Source of the DNA: an uncultured Pelagibacteraceae bacterium
GTDB taxonomy: Bacteria > Pseudomonadota > Alphaproteobacteria > Pelagibacterales > Pelagibacteraceae
Reading direction: 5' to 3'
Assembly (NCBI GenBank): GCA_902595625.1
Contig: CACJQQ010000004.1
Span: 1-64,000, forward strand
Length of the DNA: 64,000 nt
A program made the translations under genes and the position numbers. Shown in pieces: positions 52,483 through 62,402 of this stretch. Numbering within the stretch: the stretch's first letter is position 1; the number at the start of each line of letters is the position of its first letter. The notes under the pieces were generated by a model. The model was not told the DNA's origin. It saw only the letters and a list, made by a program, of their open reading frames with translations, and did no database searches.

Positions 52483-54351
52483 ATGACTAAACATAGGTAT
52501 GATGTAGTGGTAATAGGGGGCGGACATGCTGGATGTGAGGCAGCAGCAGCATCTGCTAGAATGGGCGTTAATACAGCCCTTTTTACACATAAAATAGAGA
52601 CTATTGGTGAAATGTCGTGCAATCCTGCTATCGGAGGACTTGGAAAAGGGCATCTTGTAAGAGAAATAGATGCTTTAGATGGTGTTATGGGCGTCGTAGC
52701 CGATAAATCCGGTATCCAATTTAGATTATTAAATAGAAGTAGAGGCCCAGCAGTGCAGGGGCCACGTACTCAGTCAGATAGAGCCCTCTACAAAGATCAT
52801 ATGCAGAAGATTTTACTAAATTACAAAAATTTAGAGGTTATAGCTGATCCAGTCATTAAATTTTTATTTGAGGGAGATAAAATTATAGGTTTTGTATGTC
52901 AAAGTGGAAAAGAAGTGAGGACTAATGAGCTTATATTAACTACTGGTACTTTTCTTAATGGATTAATTCATATTGGAGATACTCAAATACCAGCAGGTAG
53001 GTATAATGAGAAACCATCTACAGGTTTAAGCGAACAGTTAGCAAAATTCAAAATGCAAATAGGAAGATTGAAGACAGGAACACCACCTAGACTTGATGGT
53101 AGCACAATCAATTACGATGATTTGGAAATGCAGCCAGCTGATGATGATCATTACTACTTTTCTTTCCTTACAAGTAAAATTGATAACAAACAAATCAAAT
53201 GTGGTATGACGTATACTAATAACGAAGTCCACAAAATTATTAGTGATAATATTTCTCGAAGTGCAATGTATTCGGGAAACATTAAAGGTGTAGGACCTCG
53301 TTATTGTCCCTCCATAGAAGATAAAATTGTAAAATTTAAAGATAAACAACAACATCAAATATTTCTTGAACCCGAAGGTTTAAAGGACAATACTATTTAC
53401 CCAAATGGTATATCTACCTCTCTTCCTGAGGAGATTCAGCTTAAAATATTGGCTAAAATCAAGGGTTTAGAGCAGGCTCAGATGAAAAGAGCGGGGTACG
53501 CCATAGAGTATGATTATGTAGATCCAAGAGAGCTTAACGCAACGTTAGAAACAAAAAAAATCAAGTCATTATTTTTAGCGGGACAAATTAACGGTACTAC
53601 TGGTTATGAAGAAGCAGCAGCTCAAGGTTTGATTGCTGGTATCAACGCGGCTTTAAAAATCAAAAATAAATCTGAGTTTGTTTTAGATAGATCAACTTCC
53701 TACATTGGTGTGATGATCGATGATTTAATAACTAAAGGTGTCACTGAACCTTATCGTATGTTTACCTCTAGAGCAGAATATAGACTAACCTTAAGAGCTG
53801 ATAACGCAGATCAAAGATTAACAGATCTTGGTATAAATTTGGATTTAGTTGGATCTGAAAGAAAGAATATATTTTTAGAAAAGAAAAAAAATATTTTTTC
53901 ACTAAATAATTTTTTAGAAACGAAATTCTTGAGTCCTAATGAAGCAAAAAAATATGATATTAAAATTGCTATGGATGGAGTCAAAAGATCATGTCTAGAA
54001 GTTATGGGTCAGCGAAAAGTAAATATGGCAAAAATAAGGCAAATATTTAGTGATATACCTGTATTTCCTGATCCAATAGAAAAGCAGGTTGTAATCGATG
54101 CTCACTACATGGGTTATTTGAAGAAACAGGAGCGAGATATAAAATCTTTTAAAAAAGATGAGTCAGTTATCATTCCTAAGAATATTAATTATGAAAATTT
54201 AAGTGGTTTGTCTAACGAGGTTAAGTCGAAGTTGATTTCTATAAGGCCTAAAACGCTAGGACAGGCAATCAGAATAGACGGCATCACACCTGCAGCTATA
54301 ATAATCTTATTATCTCATATTAAAAAGCTAAACTTCAAAGCCACTGCTTAA
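52483..54351 (+). CDS. mnmG: tRNA uridine-34 carboxymethylaminomethyl synthase MnmG (GidA)
   Basis: FAD partner of MnmE (622 aa). The dinucleotide fold is [21 protein letters not shown], followed by [67 protein letters not shown] and [18 protein letters not shown]. Full length. It overlaps rsmG by one base, in the conserved mnmE-mnmG-rsmG-parA-parB cluster close to the origin. Confidence 0.97.
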   Translation: MTKHRYDVVVIGGGHAGCEAAAASARMGVNTALFTHKIETIGEMSCNPAIGGLGKGHLVREIDALDGVMGVVADKSGIQFRLLNRSRGPAVQGPRTQSDRALYKDHMQKILLNYKNLEVIADPVIKFLFEGDKIIGFVCQSGKEVRTNELILTTGTFLNGLIHIGDTQIPAGRYNEKPSTGLSEQLAKFKMQIGRLKTGTPPRLDGSTINYDDLEMQPADDDHYYFSFLTSKIDNKQIKCGMTYTNNEVHKIISDNISRSAMYSGNIKGVGPRYCPSIEDKIVKFKDKQQHQIFLEPEGLKDNTIYPNGISTSLPEEIQLKILAKIKGLEQAQMKRAGYAIEYDYVDPRELNATLETKKIKSLFLAGQINGTTGYEEAAAQGLIAGINAALKIKNKSEFVLDRSTSYIGVMIDDLITKGVTEPYRMFTSRAEYRLTLRADNADQRLTDLGINLDLVGSERKNIFLEKKKNIFSLNNFLETKFLSPNEAKKYDIKIAMDGVKRSCLEVMGQRKVNMAKIRQIFSDIPVFPDPIEKQVVIDAHYMGYLKKQERDIKSFKKDESVIIPKNINYENLSGLSNEVKSKLISIRPKTLGQAIRIDGITPAAIIILLSHIKKLNFKATA

Positions 54352-54965
54352 TGCAGAATAAAGAAGTTATAGGCTTTCTTCAAAATCACCTTAACTATAG
54401 TTCAAAAAATATATCTGACATCAAAGTGTTCGTTAACGAATTGCTTAAAGCGAATAAAAAGCATAATTTTATCTCCAAAAGCACTGAAAACATAATTTGG
54501 CATCGACATATCCTTGATTCAGCTCAACTAGTAAAATTTATCGATTTCTCAAAAGGTTCTTTATCAGATTTAGGCTCTGGAGCTGGTTTTCCAGGGATAA
54601 TTTTAGCTTTATTTAACAAAAAAAAAGACTTTCACGTGAAATTATTTGAGAAATCACCAGTTAAAAGAGCTTTTTTGAGGGATATAAGTGATAAATTATC
54701 ATTAAAAATTGAGATCCTTGGTAATGTTTATGACTACTCAATCAATTCAGACTATATAGTATGTAGAGCTTTTAAGAAATTAGATGCAATAATACAAGTT
54801 TCACGTGAAATCGCAAAAAAGCCCCATAAATTAATAATTTTAAAAGGTCAAAACGCACAAAAAGAATTAAAAAAAGCTTTCAAAAAGGAAAAATACGATT
54901 ATAAACTTGAAAATAGTATAACAAATGAGGACTCTAAAATAATTATAGTCAATTTTAAAAAATGA
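54351..54965 (+). CDS. rsmG: 16S rRNA (guanine-527-N7)-methyltransferase RsmG (GidB)
   Basis: Methylates G527 of 16S rRNA (204 aa). It shows HNFISKSTENIIWHRHILDS, the SAM-binding DLGSGAGFPGIILAL, LFEKSPVKRAFLRDI and VCRAFKKLD. Its coding sequence also contains two parS-like palindromes (54628-54643 and 54797-54812), so it doubles as the likely centromere. It overlaps parA by 4 bp. Confidence 0.95.
   Translation: MQNKEVIGFLQNHLNYSSKNISDIKVFVNELLKANKKHNFISKSTENIIWHRHILDSAQLVKFIDFSKGSLSDLGSGAGFPGIILALFNKKKDFHVKLFEKSPVKRAFLRDISDKLSLKIEILGNVYDYSINSDYIVCRAFKKLDAIIQVSREIAKKPHKLIILKGQNAQKELKKAFKKEKYDYKLENSITNEDSKIIIVNFKK
54628..54643. other. parS-like centromere site 1 (inside rsmG)
   Basis: The inner 12 bases TTTCACGTGAAA (54630-54641) match the bacterial parS consensus TGTTTCACGTGAAACA exactly; the two outer bases on each side do not. 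It is 319 bp upstream of parA. ParB from this locus would be expected to load here. Confidence 0.75.
54797..54812. other. parS-like centromere site 2 (inside rsmG)
   Basis: GTTTCACGTGAAA (54798-54810) matches 13 of the 16 consensus parS positions, including the full 12-base palindromic core. It lies 169 bp after site 1 and 150 bp before parA. Two such cores so close together in a strongly A+T-rich genome are very unlikely by chance. Confidence 0.82.
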
Positions 54966-55747
54966 CGACAACAATTTCAGTAATTAATCAAAAAGGCGGA
55001 GTAGGTAAAACAACAACGGTAATAAATTTGGCAGCATCACTGTCCATTTTGGGTCAGAATAATCTTGTGATAGATTTAGATCCTCAAGGAAACGCCACAA
55101 CAGGATTTGGAAAAAATAATAGTGATGAAGACAAAAATATTTACAATTTATTAATAAAAAAAATTAATCTAGGACAAGCTATACAAAAAACTAATATACA
55201 AAATTTAGACATCATAGGATCACATGTAAATTTATCTGGTTTAGAAGTTGAAACAGCAAATGACTCAAAAAGAGCATTTCTTTTAAAGGAAATATTATCA
55301 TCAGAAAAATCAGGGTTACTTAAAAAGTATGACAACATATTTATAGATTGTCCGCCTTCATTGAGCTTGCTTACTATTATGTCTTTAGTTGCATCAGATG
55401 AGTTGTTAGTTCCTTTGCAAACAGAATTTTTTGCCTTGGAAGGTATTACGCAATTGGTAAAAACAATTGACAGAATTAAAGAAAATCTTAATCCATCACT
55501 TTCTATAAGAGGAATACTTTTAACTATGTTTGACAAAAGAAACAAACTTTCTTCAGAAGTAGATAGGGAAGCAAGAAATTATTTTAAAGACAAGGTATAT
55601 AAAACTGTTATCCAAAGAAATGTAAGGTTGTCAGAAGCGCCATCACATGGATTGCCTTGTGTTATTTATGACAAAAGTTGTGTTGGAAGTAAGTCATATT
55701 TTAAATTAGCTGAAGAATTTAAAAACAAAATGGTTAGTGCTGCATGA
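54962..55747 (+). CDS. parA: Chromosome partitioning ATPase ParA
   Basis: Walker-type ATPase segregating the origin region (261 aa). The deviant Walker A is INQKGGVGKTTTVINLA with the signature Lys. Further motifs are VIDLDPQGNATTGFG, IFIDCPPSLSLLTI and PLQTEFFALEGITQL. It has no N-terminal helix-turn-helix, so it is chromosomal type. It overlaps rsmG and parB by 4 bp each, and parS-like sites are just upstream. Confidence 0.96.
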   Translation: MTTTISVINQKGGVGKTTTVINLAASLSILGQNNLVIDLDPQGNATTGFGKNNSDEDKNIYNLLIKKINLGQAIQKTNIQNLDIIGSHVNLSGLEVETANDSKRAFLLKEILSSEKSGLLKKYDNIFIDCPPSLSLLTIMSLVASDELLVPLQTEFFALEGITQLVKTIDRIKENLNPSLSIRGILLTMFDKRNKLSSEVDREARNYFKDKVYKTVIQRNVRLSEAPSHGLPCVIYDKSCVGSKSYFKLAEEFKNKMVSAA

Positions 55748-56595
55748 GTGGAAAAAAAAAAGGATTAGGTCGGGGTTTGTCAGCACTGTTTGGTGATGAA
55801 AAACCTAAAAATTTATCTAAAGAAATTAGACAAACTAACACTGTCTCAATTAGTGATTTGAGCCGAAATCCGTATCAACCAAGACAGCATTTTAGTGAGG
55901 AAAAACTTGAAGAATTAGTCAATTCTATTAAAAAAAATGGAATTATCCAACCAATTGCTGTTCGTCCCAATAAATTAGAAAGTGGGAAGTATGAAATTGT
56001 TGCTGGCGAAAGAAGATGGATTGCCGCTCAACGAGCAGGGCTACATGATATTCCAGTTACAATTTTAGACTTAAGCGATGTTGAATCGTTAGAAGTTGCG
56101 ATAGTAGAAAATATACAAAGAGATGATCTTAATCCCATAGAGGAAGCGCGCGGTTATAAAAGGCTTAACCAAGAATTTAAATATGATCATGAGAGTATTT
56201 CAAAATTAATGTCCAAAAGCAGAAGTCACATAAGCAATACATTAAGACTTTTAACTCTGCCACCTGATGTTATTTCTATGTTAGAGGAGGGAACTTTAAG
56301 CTCAGGACAAGCTAGACCTTTAATAGGCATAACAAATGCATCTTCCATTGCTGAAGAAATAGTTTCAAAAAATTATAGTGCAAGAAAAGTTGAATATTTA
56401 ACTAGAAATAAAAAAGGAAATTTTAAAGAAAAACAAGTTGATGCTAATATTCTAAAAGCACAGGAAAAGATTGAAAAAATACTCGGTTTAAAAATAAATA
56501 TTTCAAATAGAAAAAATAATTCAGGAAAGATTACAATTGAGTATAAAGACTTAGATCAATTTGAATTTATTTCAAATCTGCTTACTAAGAATTAG
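55744..56595 (+). CDS. parB: Chromosome partitioning protein ParB
   Basis: CTPase and parS-binding protein (283 aa). It starts GLGRGLSALFGDE. The CTP-binding region has NPYQPRQHFSEEKLEELVNSI, KYEIVAGERRWIAAQRAG and VENIQRDDLNPIEEARGY. The helix-turn-helix block is SKLMSKSRSHISNTLRLL, followed by LSSGQARPLIG, and a dimerisation domain closes the protein. It overlaps convergent holA by 11 bp. Confidence 0.96.
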   Translation: MSGKKKGLGRGLSALFGDEKPKNLSKEIRQTNTVSISDLSRNPYQPRQHFSEEKLEELVNSIKKNGIIQPIAVRPNKLESGKYEIVAGERRWIAAQRAGLHDIPVTILDLSDVESLEVAIVENIQRDDLNPIEEARGYKRLNQEFKYDHESISKLMSKSRSHISNTLRLLTLPPDVISMLEEGTLSSGQARPLIGITNASSIAEEIVSKNYSARKVEYLTRNKKGNFKEKQVDANILKAQEKIEKILGLKINISNRKNNSGKITIEYKDLDQFEFISNLLTKN

Positions 56596-57577
56596 ATAAA
56601 TCACATATATCTATATACAGTTTTTTCATTAAGATAGAGTGATTTATATGTGAATTAGATTTTATTTTTAACTCTAATTTGTAAGTCTTTTCCAAAATAA
56701 TTTTAATTTTGTCTTTATTTAGTTTTTTGGCTAATTCAATAAAGGTATTTTTATCTTTCCAAAAAATTGGTGGTTTTATTGTCGATATTGCTTGATTTAT
56801 GTTGGATTTTACAGCTAACTGTATCAACTCAAAAAGTCTTTTAAGTCTATTATTCATTACCTGCAAATAAAAAACACTTTTATCTGGTTCTATTATTGTT
56901 GTGTTTAGCAGCTTATTTGTATTAATCTTATTTCCTTTTAAAACTTCGTCTGTAAGTTCATTAAAATCTTCACTAAAACTTATATTTAATAGTTTTTTTA
57001 ATTCTGTTGCCTCTAATTTCTTATCTATAAAACAACTTTTTATTTTATCTATTTCATTATGTAGTTTTAATCTATCTTTATTACACGCCTCACATATTAT
57101 GTTTACGTTTTCATAATTTAAATTTGTAAATTCTCTCAATTCTTTTCCTATAATTCTTTTTATAGAAATATCATCGTCTGCATAGCAAGGAAGTATTGAA
57201 AATCTTTTAGATTTTTCAAAAAAAAGTCTTAATTTTGAATTTTTATTTAGCAAACCTGATATTAAATAAATTACACTTTGATCTAATTTTTCTTCAATAT
57301 CCTTGATAAAATCTAATAATTTTTCATTCACTTGATTAATAAAGTAAATTTTTTTTTCATCAAATAATGACATGTTAACAATATCGTTATAAAAAACTTC
57401 AGTGTTCTTTAATATGTCATCTTGATTTAAATTAATTACTTTACTCATTTTATTTTTATTTTTTATTTCTCTTTTTAAATCATTTATTAAACCCAGATTT
57501 TCTCCGTAAAAGAGACAAATATTCTGATCCTTAATTTTTAGGTAGGTATTTTCGATTTCGTAAGTTTTTACAATCAT
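56585..57577 (-). CDS. holA: DNA polymerase III delta subunit HolA
   Basis: Clamp-loader subunit (330 aa) that opens the beta clamp. HolA is divergent, but CLFYGENLGLINDLKREIKN at the start, VIYLISGLLNKNSKLRLFFEKSK, LPCYADDD, the helical NNRLKRLFELIQLA and a final SILMKKLYIDICDL block are recognisable. The lptE-holA order on the leuS strand is typical of alphaproteobacteria. It lies 1 base after lptE. Confidence 0.88.
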   Translation of the reverse strand: MIVKTYEIENTYLKIKDQNICLFYGENLGLINDLKREIKNKNKMSKVINLNQDDILKNTEVFYNDIVNMSLFDEKKIYFINQVNEKLLDFIKDIEEKLDQSVIYLISGLLNKNSKLRLFFEKSKRFSILPCYADDDISIKRIIGKELREFTNLNYENVNIICEACNKDRLKLHNEIDKIKSCFIDKKLEATELKKLLNISFSEDFNELTDEVLKGNKINTNKLLNTTIIEPDKSVFYLQVMNNRLKRLFELIQLAVKSNINQAISTIKPPIFWKDKNTFIELAKKLNKDKIKIILEKTYKLELKIKSNSHINHSILMKKLYIDICDLSNS

Positions 57578-57578
57578 T

Positions 57579-58034
57579 TTAAATTGCTCGTAAGCTCTTT
57601 ATTATCTTTTCACTAAGATTTTCAATTAAATTTTCTATTAATTTTTTCTCATTGTTTCTTGTATCAATATTTTTATTTGCAACGGAAAAATTACCTTGTT
57701 CTGAAAAGTTTTCTTTAACTAATCTTGCTGTTCGTAAATCATAAATTTCTAGATTTGTATTTATTGTAACTTGATATCTCACGATTTCATTTTTGATATT
57801 TTTCTCTAAAATATCCTTTTTTTTGAGAGTTTTAATATTTATTTTAAAAATGTTACTACTTTGGTCTTTTGAATAATATTCAATATTTTTTTTTATTAAT
57901 CGATTTAAACGATTTTCTCCTTCGAGATTAAAAGATTCAACATTGAATTGTTTTAAATCATTGTAATTTACCACTGAATAACCACACTGACTTAATAAAA
58001 GGAATGAAACGATTATAAGAAATTTTTTTTTCAT
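57579..58034 (-). CDS. lptE: LPS-assembly lipoprotein LptE-like protein
   Basis: Outer-membrane lipoprotein that plugs the LptD barrel (151 aa). A signal peptide MKKKFLIIVSFLLLSQCGYS ends in a probable lipidation Cys at residue 17. The -1 residue is Gln, an unusual lipobox. The rest, with NRLIKKNIEYY and paired beta-strands (YQVTINTNLEIYDLRTARLVKEN), fits the weakly conserved LptE family. Position between leuS and holA strongly supports it. Confidence 0.8.
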   Translation of the reverse strand: MKKKFLIIVSFLLLSQCGYSVVNYNDLKQFNVESFNLEGENRLNRLIKKNIEYYSKDQSSNIFKINIKTLKKKDILEKNIKNEIVRYQVTINTNLEIYDLRTARLVKENFSEQGNFSVANKNIDTRNNEKKLIENLIENLSEKIIKSLRAI

Positions 58035-58036
58035 CT

Positions 58037-60556
58037 TTATTTAATAATATAATTAACTATTTTATTTTTAACAAAAATAGTTCTAAATATTTCTTTGTTT
58101 TCTGTGTATTTCTTTATTTTTGTTGATTTTAAAACAATCTTTAAAATTGATTGTTCAGATAAATCCTTTTCTACTTCTAAGATATCTCTGGTTTTGCCAT
58201 TGATTTGTACTGGCATTTTTATCTTGATTGCAGAAGAAACTAAATTTTCATCAGTTTTAGGCCAGCTATCAAAATTTTTTTCTCCTAAAAGACTTAAACA
58301 CTCAAGAGCTAAATGTGGTGTAAATGGTATTAATAATTTCATAATTGTAGCCATATTTTTAATCAAAATATTTTTTGTAATTTTTTCCTCTAATCCTTTT
58401 CTTAAAATTTTATAAACTTCATAAAATAAAGCTATGCTTACATTAAATTGAAAGTTTTCAATAGATTTAGTAATTTTTTGAGTAAAATAATTAACCTGAA
58501 CTTCAAGATTTTTAATTTTTTCTTTTTCACTTTTCGTTTCTTTAAGATTCATTATCTGATTATTAAGATCCCAAATTTTTTGTAGGAATTTGTTTGCTGA
58601 GTTAACTCCCTGGTCAGACCATTGAACATCTTTTTCTGGCGGGCTATCAGATAAAATAAACCACCTTACTGAGTCAGCTCCATATCTTGTAATCATTACC
58701 TCAGGATCTATTGTATTTTTTTTCGATTTTGACATTGACTCTGGTGGACCAACAAATACTTTGGATTTGTCAGTATTTTTAATAGCTTCATGATTGCTTA
58801 ATTTCGTAATTTCATCGGGGTAAAGCCAATTATTATTTTGATCTTTATAAGTTTCATGACAAACCATTCCTTGAGTAAACAGATTTTTAAAAGGTTCAGA
58901 ATACTTAATTTGTTTATTCATTTTATTGATACATTTCATGAAAAATCTAGAGTAAAGCAGGTGTAAAATGGCATGCTCCACACCGCCAATATATTGATCA
59001 ACAGGCATCCAATAATTTGCTTCATCTTTTTCAAACGGAAATTTTTTGGAATTAGGAGAGCAAAATCTTAAAAAATACCAAGAGGAGTCGACAAAAGTGT
59101 CTAATGTATCAGTTTCTCTTATAGCCTTTTTACCATTTTTATCTTTGGTAAATTTCCACGTGGGATGTTTCTCTAAAGGATTACCTGGTGTGTTTAAATC
59201 AACATCATCAGGAAGAATAATTGGTAAATCATCTTTAGAAACTGTTTGAATGGATCCATCTTCTAAATAAACAATGGGGATTGGGCAGCCCCAATACCTT
59301 TGTCTCGATACACCCCAATCTTTCAATCTATATTGAATTTTTCTCTTTCCTATTTTCTTATTTTCAACAAGTTGAATTATTTTTTTTTTAGCCTCTTCGA
59401 TATTTAAATTATTTAAAAATTCAGAATTTGTAAGCAACCCTTCACCATTATAAGCTTCATTTAATTTTCCTAGCTTGTCATGTTTAATTACTTCAATGAT
59501 TTCTATATTATATTTTTTAGCAAAATCATAATCACGTTGATCATGAGCGGGGCATCCAAAAATAGCACCTGTCCCATAATCCATTAATACGAAATTGGCC
59601 ACAAAAACCGGAATTTTTTTTCCACTTATAAAAGGATGATCTGCAAAAAGATCTGTTTTATAACCTATTTTTTCAGCATTAGCTAAAGCTTCCTCTGTAG
59701 TACCTGTTTTAGAGCAAATATTTTTAAATTCTTTAAAAGAATTTTTATTTGTAAATTTTTTACAAATTGGGTGATCAACAGATAATGCTATAAATGTTGC
59801 TCCAAATATAGTGTCAGGTCTAGTTGTAAAAATTTTTAGACTTTCTTTCCCATTTTCCAAAAAGAAATCTATTTCGCATCCGTATGACTTCCCAATCCAA
59901 TTTTTTTGCATTAATTTTACTTTATCTGGCCAATTATTTAGTTTTAATAAATCTGAAAGTAGTTCTTCTGATAATTTTGTTATGTTGAAGAACCATTGAG
60001 ACAATTTTTTTCTTTCAACTATTGCATTAGATCTCCACCCACGACCGTTAATGACTTGCTCATTAGCCAGTACACTATTTTCTACAGGATCCCAATTTAC
60101 ATAAGTTTCCTTTCTAGATACGTAACCATGATTATATAAATCTATAAATAATTCTTGTTGGTGCTTATAATAATCTTTGTCACAAGTTGAAATTTCACGA
60201 TTCCAATCAATAGATAAACCAAGGGATTTTAATTGCTTTTTCATAGTTGCAATGTTTTGATTAGTCCAATCTTTTGGATTTAGATTATTTAATTTAGCAG
60301 CATTTTCAGCTGGTAATCCAAAAGAGTCCCATCCCATAGGATGTAAGACATTAAAACCGTTTAAATATTTATACCTAGCAATAACATCTCCGATTGTATA
60401 ATTTCTAACATGTCCCATGTGAATTTTTCCAGAAGGGTAAGGAAACATTTCAAGGCAATAAAATTTTTTAGCTTTTTTTTCTTTACGATAAAGAAGATTT
60501 TTAGCAAAATGTTTTTGCCACTTCTTTTCAATTACTTGAAAGTTTATTCTTTCCAT
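58037..60556 (-). CDS. leuS: Leucyl-tRNA synthetase
   Basis: Charges tRNA-Leu (839 aa). The class I HIGH motif is [16 protein letters not shown]. The editing domain includes [16 protein letters not shown] and [40 protein letters not shown]-type text and the KMSKS loop [13 protein letters not shown] follow. The ATG at 60556 is preferred over a TTG two codons earlier. It is followed by lptE and preceded by the DUF3576 lipoprotein gene (10-base gap). Confidence 0.96.
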   Translation of the reverse strand: MERINFQVIEKKWQKHFAKNLLYRKEKKAKKFYCLEMFPYPSGKIHMGHVRNYTIGDVIARYKYLNGFNVLHPMGWDSFGLPAENAAKLNNLNPKDWTNQNIATMKKQLKSLGLSIDWNREISTCDKDYYKHQQELFIDLYNHGYVSRKETYVNWDPVENSVLANEQVINGRGWRSNAIVERKKLSQWFFNITKLSEELLSDLLKLNNWPDKVKLMQKNWIGKSYGCEIDFFLENGKESLKIFTTRPDTIFGATFIALSVDHPICKKFTNKNSFKEFKNICSKTGTTEEALANAEKIGYKTDLFADHPFISGKKIPVFVANFVLMDYGTGAIFGCPAHDQRDYDFAKKYNIEIIEVIKHDKLGKLNEAYNGEGLLTNSEFLNNLNIEEAKKKIIQLVENKKIGKRKIQYRLKDWGVSRQRYWGCPIPIVYLEDGSIQTVSKDDLPIILPDDVDLNTPGNPLEKHPTWKFTKDKNGKKAIRETDTLDTFVDSSWYFLRFCSPNSKKFPFEKDEANYWMPVDQYIGGVEHAILHLLYSRFFMKCINKMNKQIKYSEPFKNLFTQGMVCHETYKDQNNNWLYPDEITKLSNHEAIKNTDKSKVFVGPPESMSKSKKNTIDPEVMITRYGADSVRWFILSDSPPEKDVQWSDQGVNSANKFLQKIWDLNNQIMNLKETKSEKEKIKNLEVQVNYFTQKITKSIENFQFNVSIALFYEVYKILRKGLEEKITKNILIKNMATIMKLLIPFTPHLALECLSLLGEKNFDSWPKTDENLVSSAIKIKMPVQINGKTRDILEVEKDLSEQSILKIVLKSTKIKKYTENKEIFRTIFVKNKIVNYIIK

Positions 60557-60566
60557 AATCAAAAAT

Positions 60567-61085
60567 TTATTTCTTTTTCTTTTTGCTATCTTTTTCTAAA
60601 ATTGCAGCTTTTCTCATTATAGAGGATCTTAATTCATTGACCAAAGTACTATTATTCATCAGAACTATTTTGCAATTTTGATTTGATGAACAGTTTTTTT
60701 TATGAACTATAATTTTCACACTTTCAGATCGCACTTCATTAGATAAAAACCTAATTGTGATTTTAAGCGATTCATTGTTTGATGAGTCCGAGTACCAATC
60801 TGATATAATCATTCCACCTGAATAATCGACAGTATTTAATGGAAGAAAATCTAAAATCTCAAGAGATGCTCTCCACAAAGGGTTAGATGAGCTGAACTCA
60901 TAATTTGTGCCTCTATTTCCCATTAGTCCTCCTAAAGAGGTGCCTCTACCTTCCTCGACATTTTTTCGAGCTCTTTCTAAAGCGTTAGTAGGATTCTTTC
61001 TTGCGTCACCAAATTTTTGACCACAACTAAATAAAAGGAATATTGACGCTAGAAATATAAACAAAATATTGAAAAACTTGGGCAT
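60567..61085 (-). CDS. DUF3576 family lipoprotein
   Basis: Predicted outer-membrane or periplasmic lipoprotein (172 aa). The signal peptide ends in the lipobox LFSC with Cys at residue 21. The core [32 protein letters not shown] is the hallmark of DUF3576, an alphaproteobacterial family of unknown function found upstream of leuS. The tail is a run of lysines. The start is taken at the ATG 61085, five codons inside the longest frame. Confidence 0.87.
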   Translation of the reverse strand: MPKFFNILFIFLASIFLLFSCGQKFGDARKNPTNALERARKNVEEGRGTSLGGLMGNRGTNYEFSSSNPLWRASLEILDFLPLNTVDYSGGMIISDWYSDSSNNESLKITIRFLSNEVRSESVKIIVHKKNCSSNQNCKIVLMNNSTLVNELRSSIMRKAAILEKDSKKKKK

Positions 61086-61205
61086 TTGAAGGTTGTACAA
61101 TTAAAATATCAGAATAACTATTATAAATTTTGAGAAATCAATTTCTAAGTTCAAAAAAACAAGCAAAATAAGCACTTTTAAACAATGAAAATGTGTTGCT
61201 AAATT

Positions 61206-61216
61206 ATCACAGTGAT
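61206..61216. promoter_or_regulatory. Short inverted repeat upstream of the porin gene
   Basis: ATCAC-A-GTGAT is a perfect 5-bp inverted repeat about 100 bases before the porin ATG in the 233-bp gap 61086-61318. Its position fits an operator near the promoter. I could not pick convincing -35/-10 boxes by eye. The rest of the gap is A+T-rich, with one G+C-richer patch near 61256-61268. Confidence 0.35.
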
Positions 61217-61281
61217 GAAAAAAACGTTCATTTTATTGGTTTATTGTAGAAAAAACGGGCGAGCCTGACTAATTTCCACTC

Positions 61282-61298
61282 AAGTTAAATTTTAACTT
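61282..61298. promoter_or_regulatory. Inverted repeat in the porin 5' leader
   Basis: AAGTTAAA and TTTAACTT flank a single T, giving a 17-base symmetric element that ends 20 bases before the porin ATG and just ahead of its AAAAGG ribosome site (61305-61310). It could be an operator. As RNA the hairpin could not close tightly over a one-base loop. Confidence 0.38.
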
Positions 61299-61318
61299 AA
61301 TAACAAAAGGAAAAAACA

Positions 61319-62386
61319 ATGAAAAACATAATCAAAACAATAATCGTTATGTTCTCATCTATTTCTTTATTTGCGTCAGCTAATGCTGGTGAATTAACTG
61401 TAAGTGGTACAGCAAAAGCTACTTACAATATTCAAAGTGGTAAAACTAACGCTGGTAAAGGTTTAGGTATAACTAACGAATTAAACTTTACTGCATCAGG
61501 TGAAACTGACCAAGGTTACACATGGAACTACTCTATGGAGTTAGATCCAAATGCTGTATCTTCTGGAACAACAGCTTCTGCAGAAAACGATGATACTAAA
61601 TTAACACTTTCTACTCCTTACGGAACAGTAGGTGTATTTATATCTGAAGGTGGATTAGACGTGGAAGATGCTGCATCTCAGTCAGTTTACGGAAGACCAA
61701 CTGATATCGGTGATCCTTCTGGAACAGTTGATAACTACACAATAGATAGTTACAACAACATCCAGTACCACACTCCTGCTGATTTATTACCATTCGGCAT
61801 AGCAGCAAAAATCGCTTACGCGACAGACACTGCTGACACAGCCCCTGGTTCTTCAGGAAATAACGCTGGTGCACAAAACGACAGTTCAGCAACGAACCCT
61901 GGTACAACTGCAACTGAAATTCAAGTTAAAGCAACACCATATGAAGGTTTAACTATCGGTGCTTCTTACTTCGAATTCGGTGGTCTCCAAGGTACGACGA
62001 AAATGGACCAAAATGCAGAATCAGGTGCATACTACGCAACATATGCAACTGGCCCTGTATCAATTGGTTATTCTCAAGCTTACAGAGCTGATCAGTTAAA
62101 AGATGATTCTGGTACAACAACAGATGATGCTGAGTACTATGATCAAGTTAACTACTCTATAGCTTTTGCTGCAACTGATGACTTATCTGTTTCTTACGAA
62201 AGAGAAACGTCAGAAGTTAACAAGTTAGATGACACTACAGTAGAACAAGAATCTTCTGCAGTTCAATTAGCTTACACAATGGGTGGAATGACGTTAGCAG
62301 TATCTCACGCTTCGCATGATAACAATGCGTACGTAGCTGGTGATAACACAGACCAAACATTAATTGCAGTAACTATGGCGTTTTAA
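61319..62386 (+). CDS. Major porin-like outer membrane protein
   Basis: Outer-membrane beta-barrel (355 aa) with a signal peptide ending near SANA. The body alternates strands such as YTWNYSMELDPNA and VSIGYSQAYRA and contains a long acidic, Gly/Ser/Thr-rich insert (about residues 170-195). The last strand LIAVTMAF ends in Phe, the BAM recognition signal. General Gram-negative porin features (YGTVGVFISEGG, an L3-like loop) fit diffusion of small solutes. Many C-ending codons (AAC, TAC) and its own terminator suggest very high expression. Confidence 0.82.
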   Translation: MKNIIKTIIVMFSSISLFASANAGELTVSGTAKATYNIQSGKTNAGKGLGITNELNFTASGETDQGYTWNYSMELDPNAVSSGTTASAENDDTKLTLSTPYGTVGVFISEGGLDVEDAASQSVYGRPTDIGDPSGTVDNYTIDSYNNIQYHTPADLLPFGIAAKIAYATDTADTAPGSSGNNAGAQNDSSATNPGTTATEIQVKATPYEGLTIGASYFEFGGLQGTTKMDQNAESGAYYATYATGPVSIGYSQAYRADQLKDDSGTTTDDAEYYDQVNYSIAFAATDDLSVSYERETSEVNKLDDTTVEQESSAVQLAYTMGGMTLAVSHASHDNNAYVAGDNTDQTLIAVTMAF

Positions 62387-62402
62387 TTAGTTAAATAGCA
62401 AA

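Noticed and set aside
55141-55545. Minus-strand frame opposite parA
   Set aside because: Entirely inside parA, with no family resemblance.
38872-59162. Other CACGTG cores at 38872, 43945 and 59157 as extra parS sites
   Set aside because: Each departs from the 12-base parS core at two or more positions, and they fall in coaE, hisB and leuS, away from parAB.
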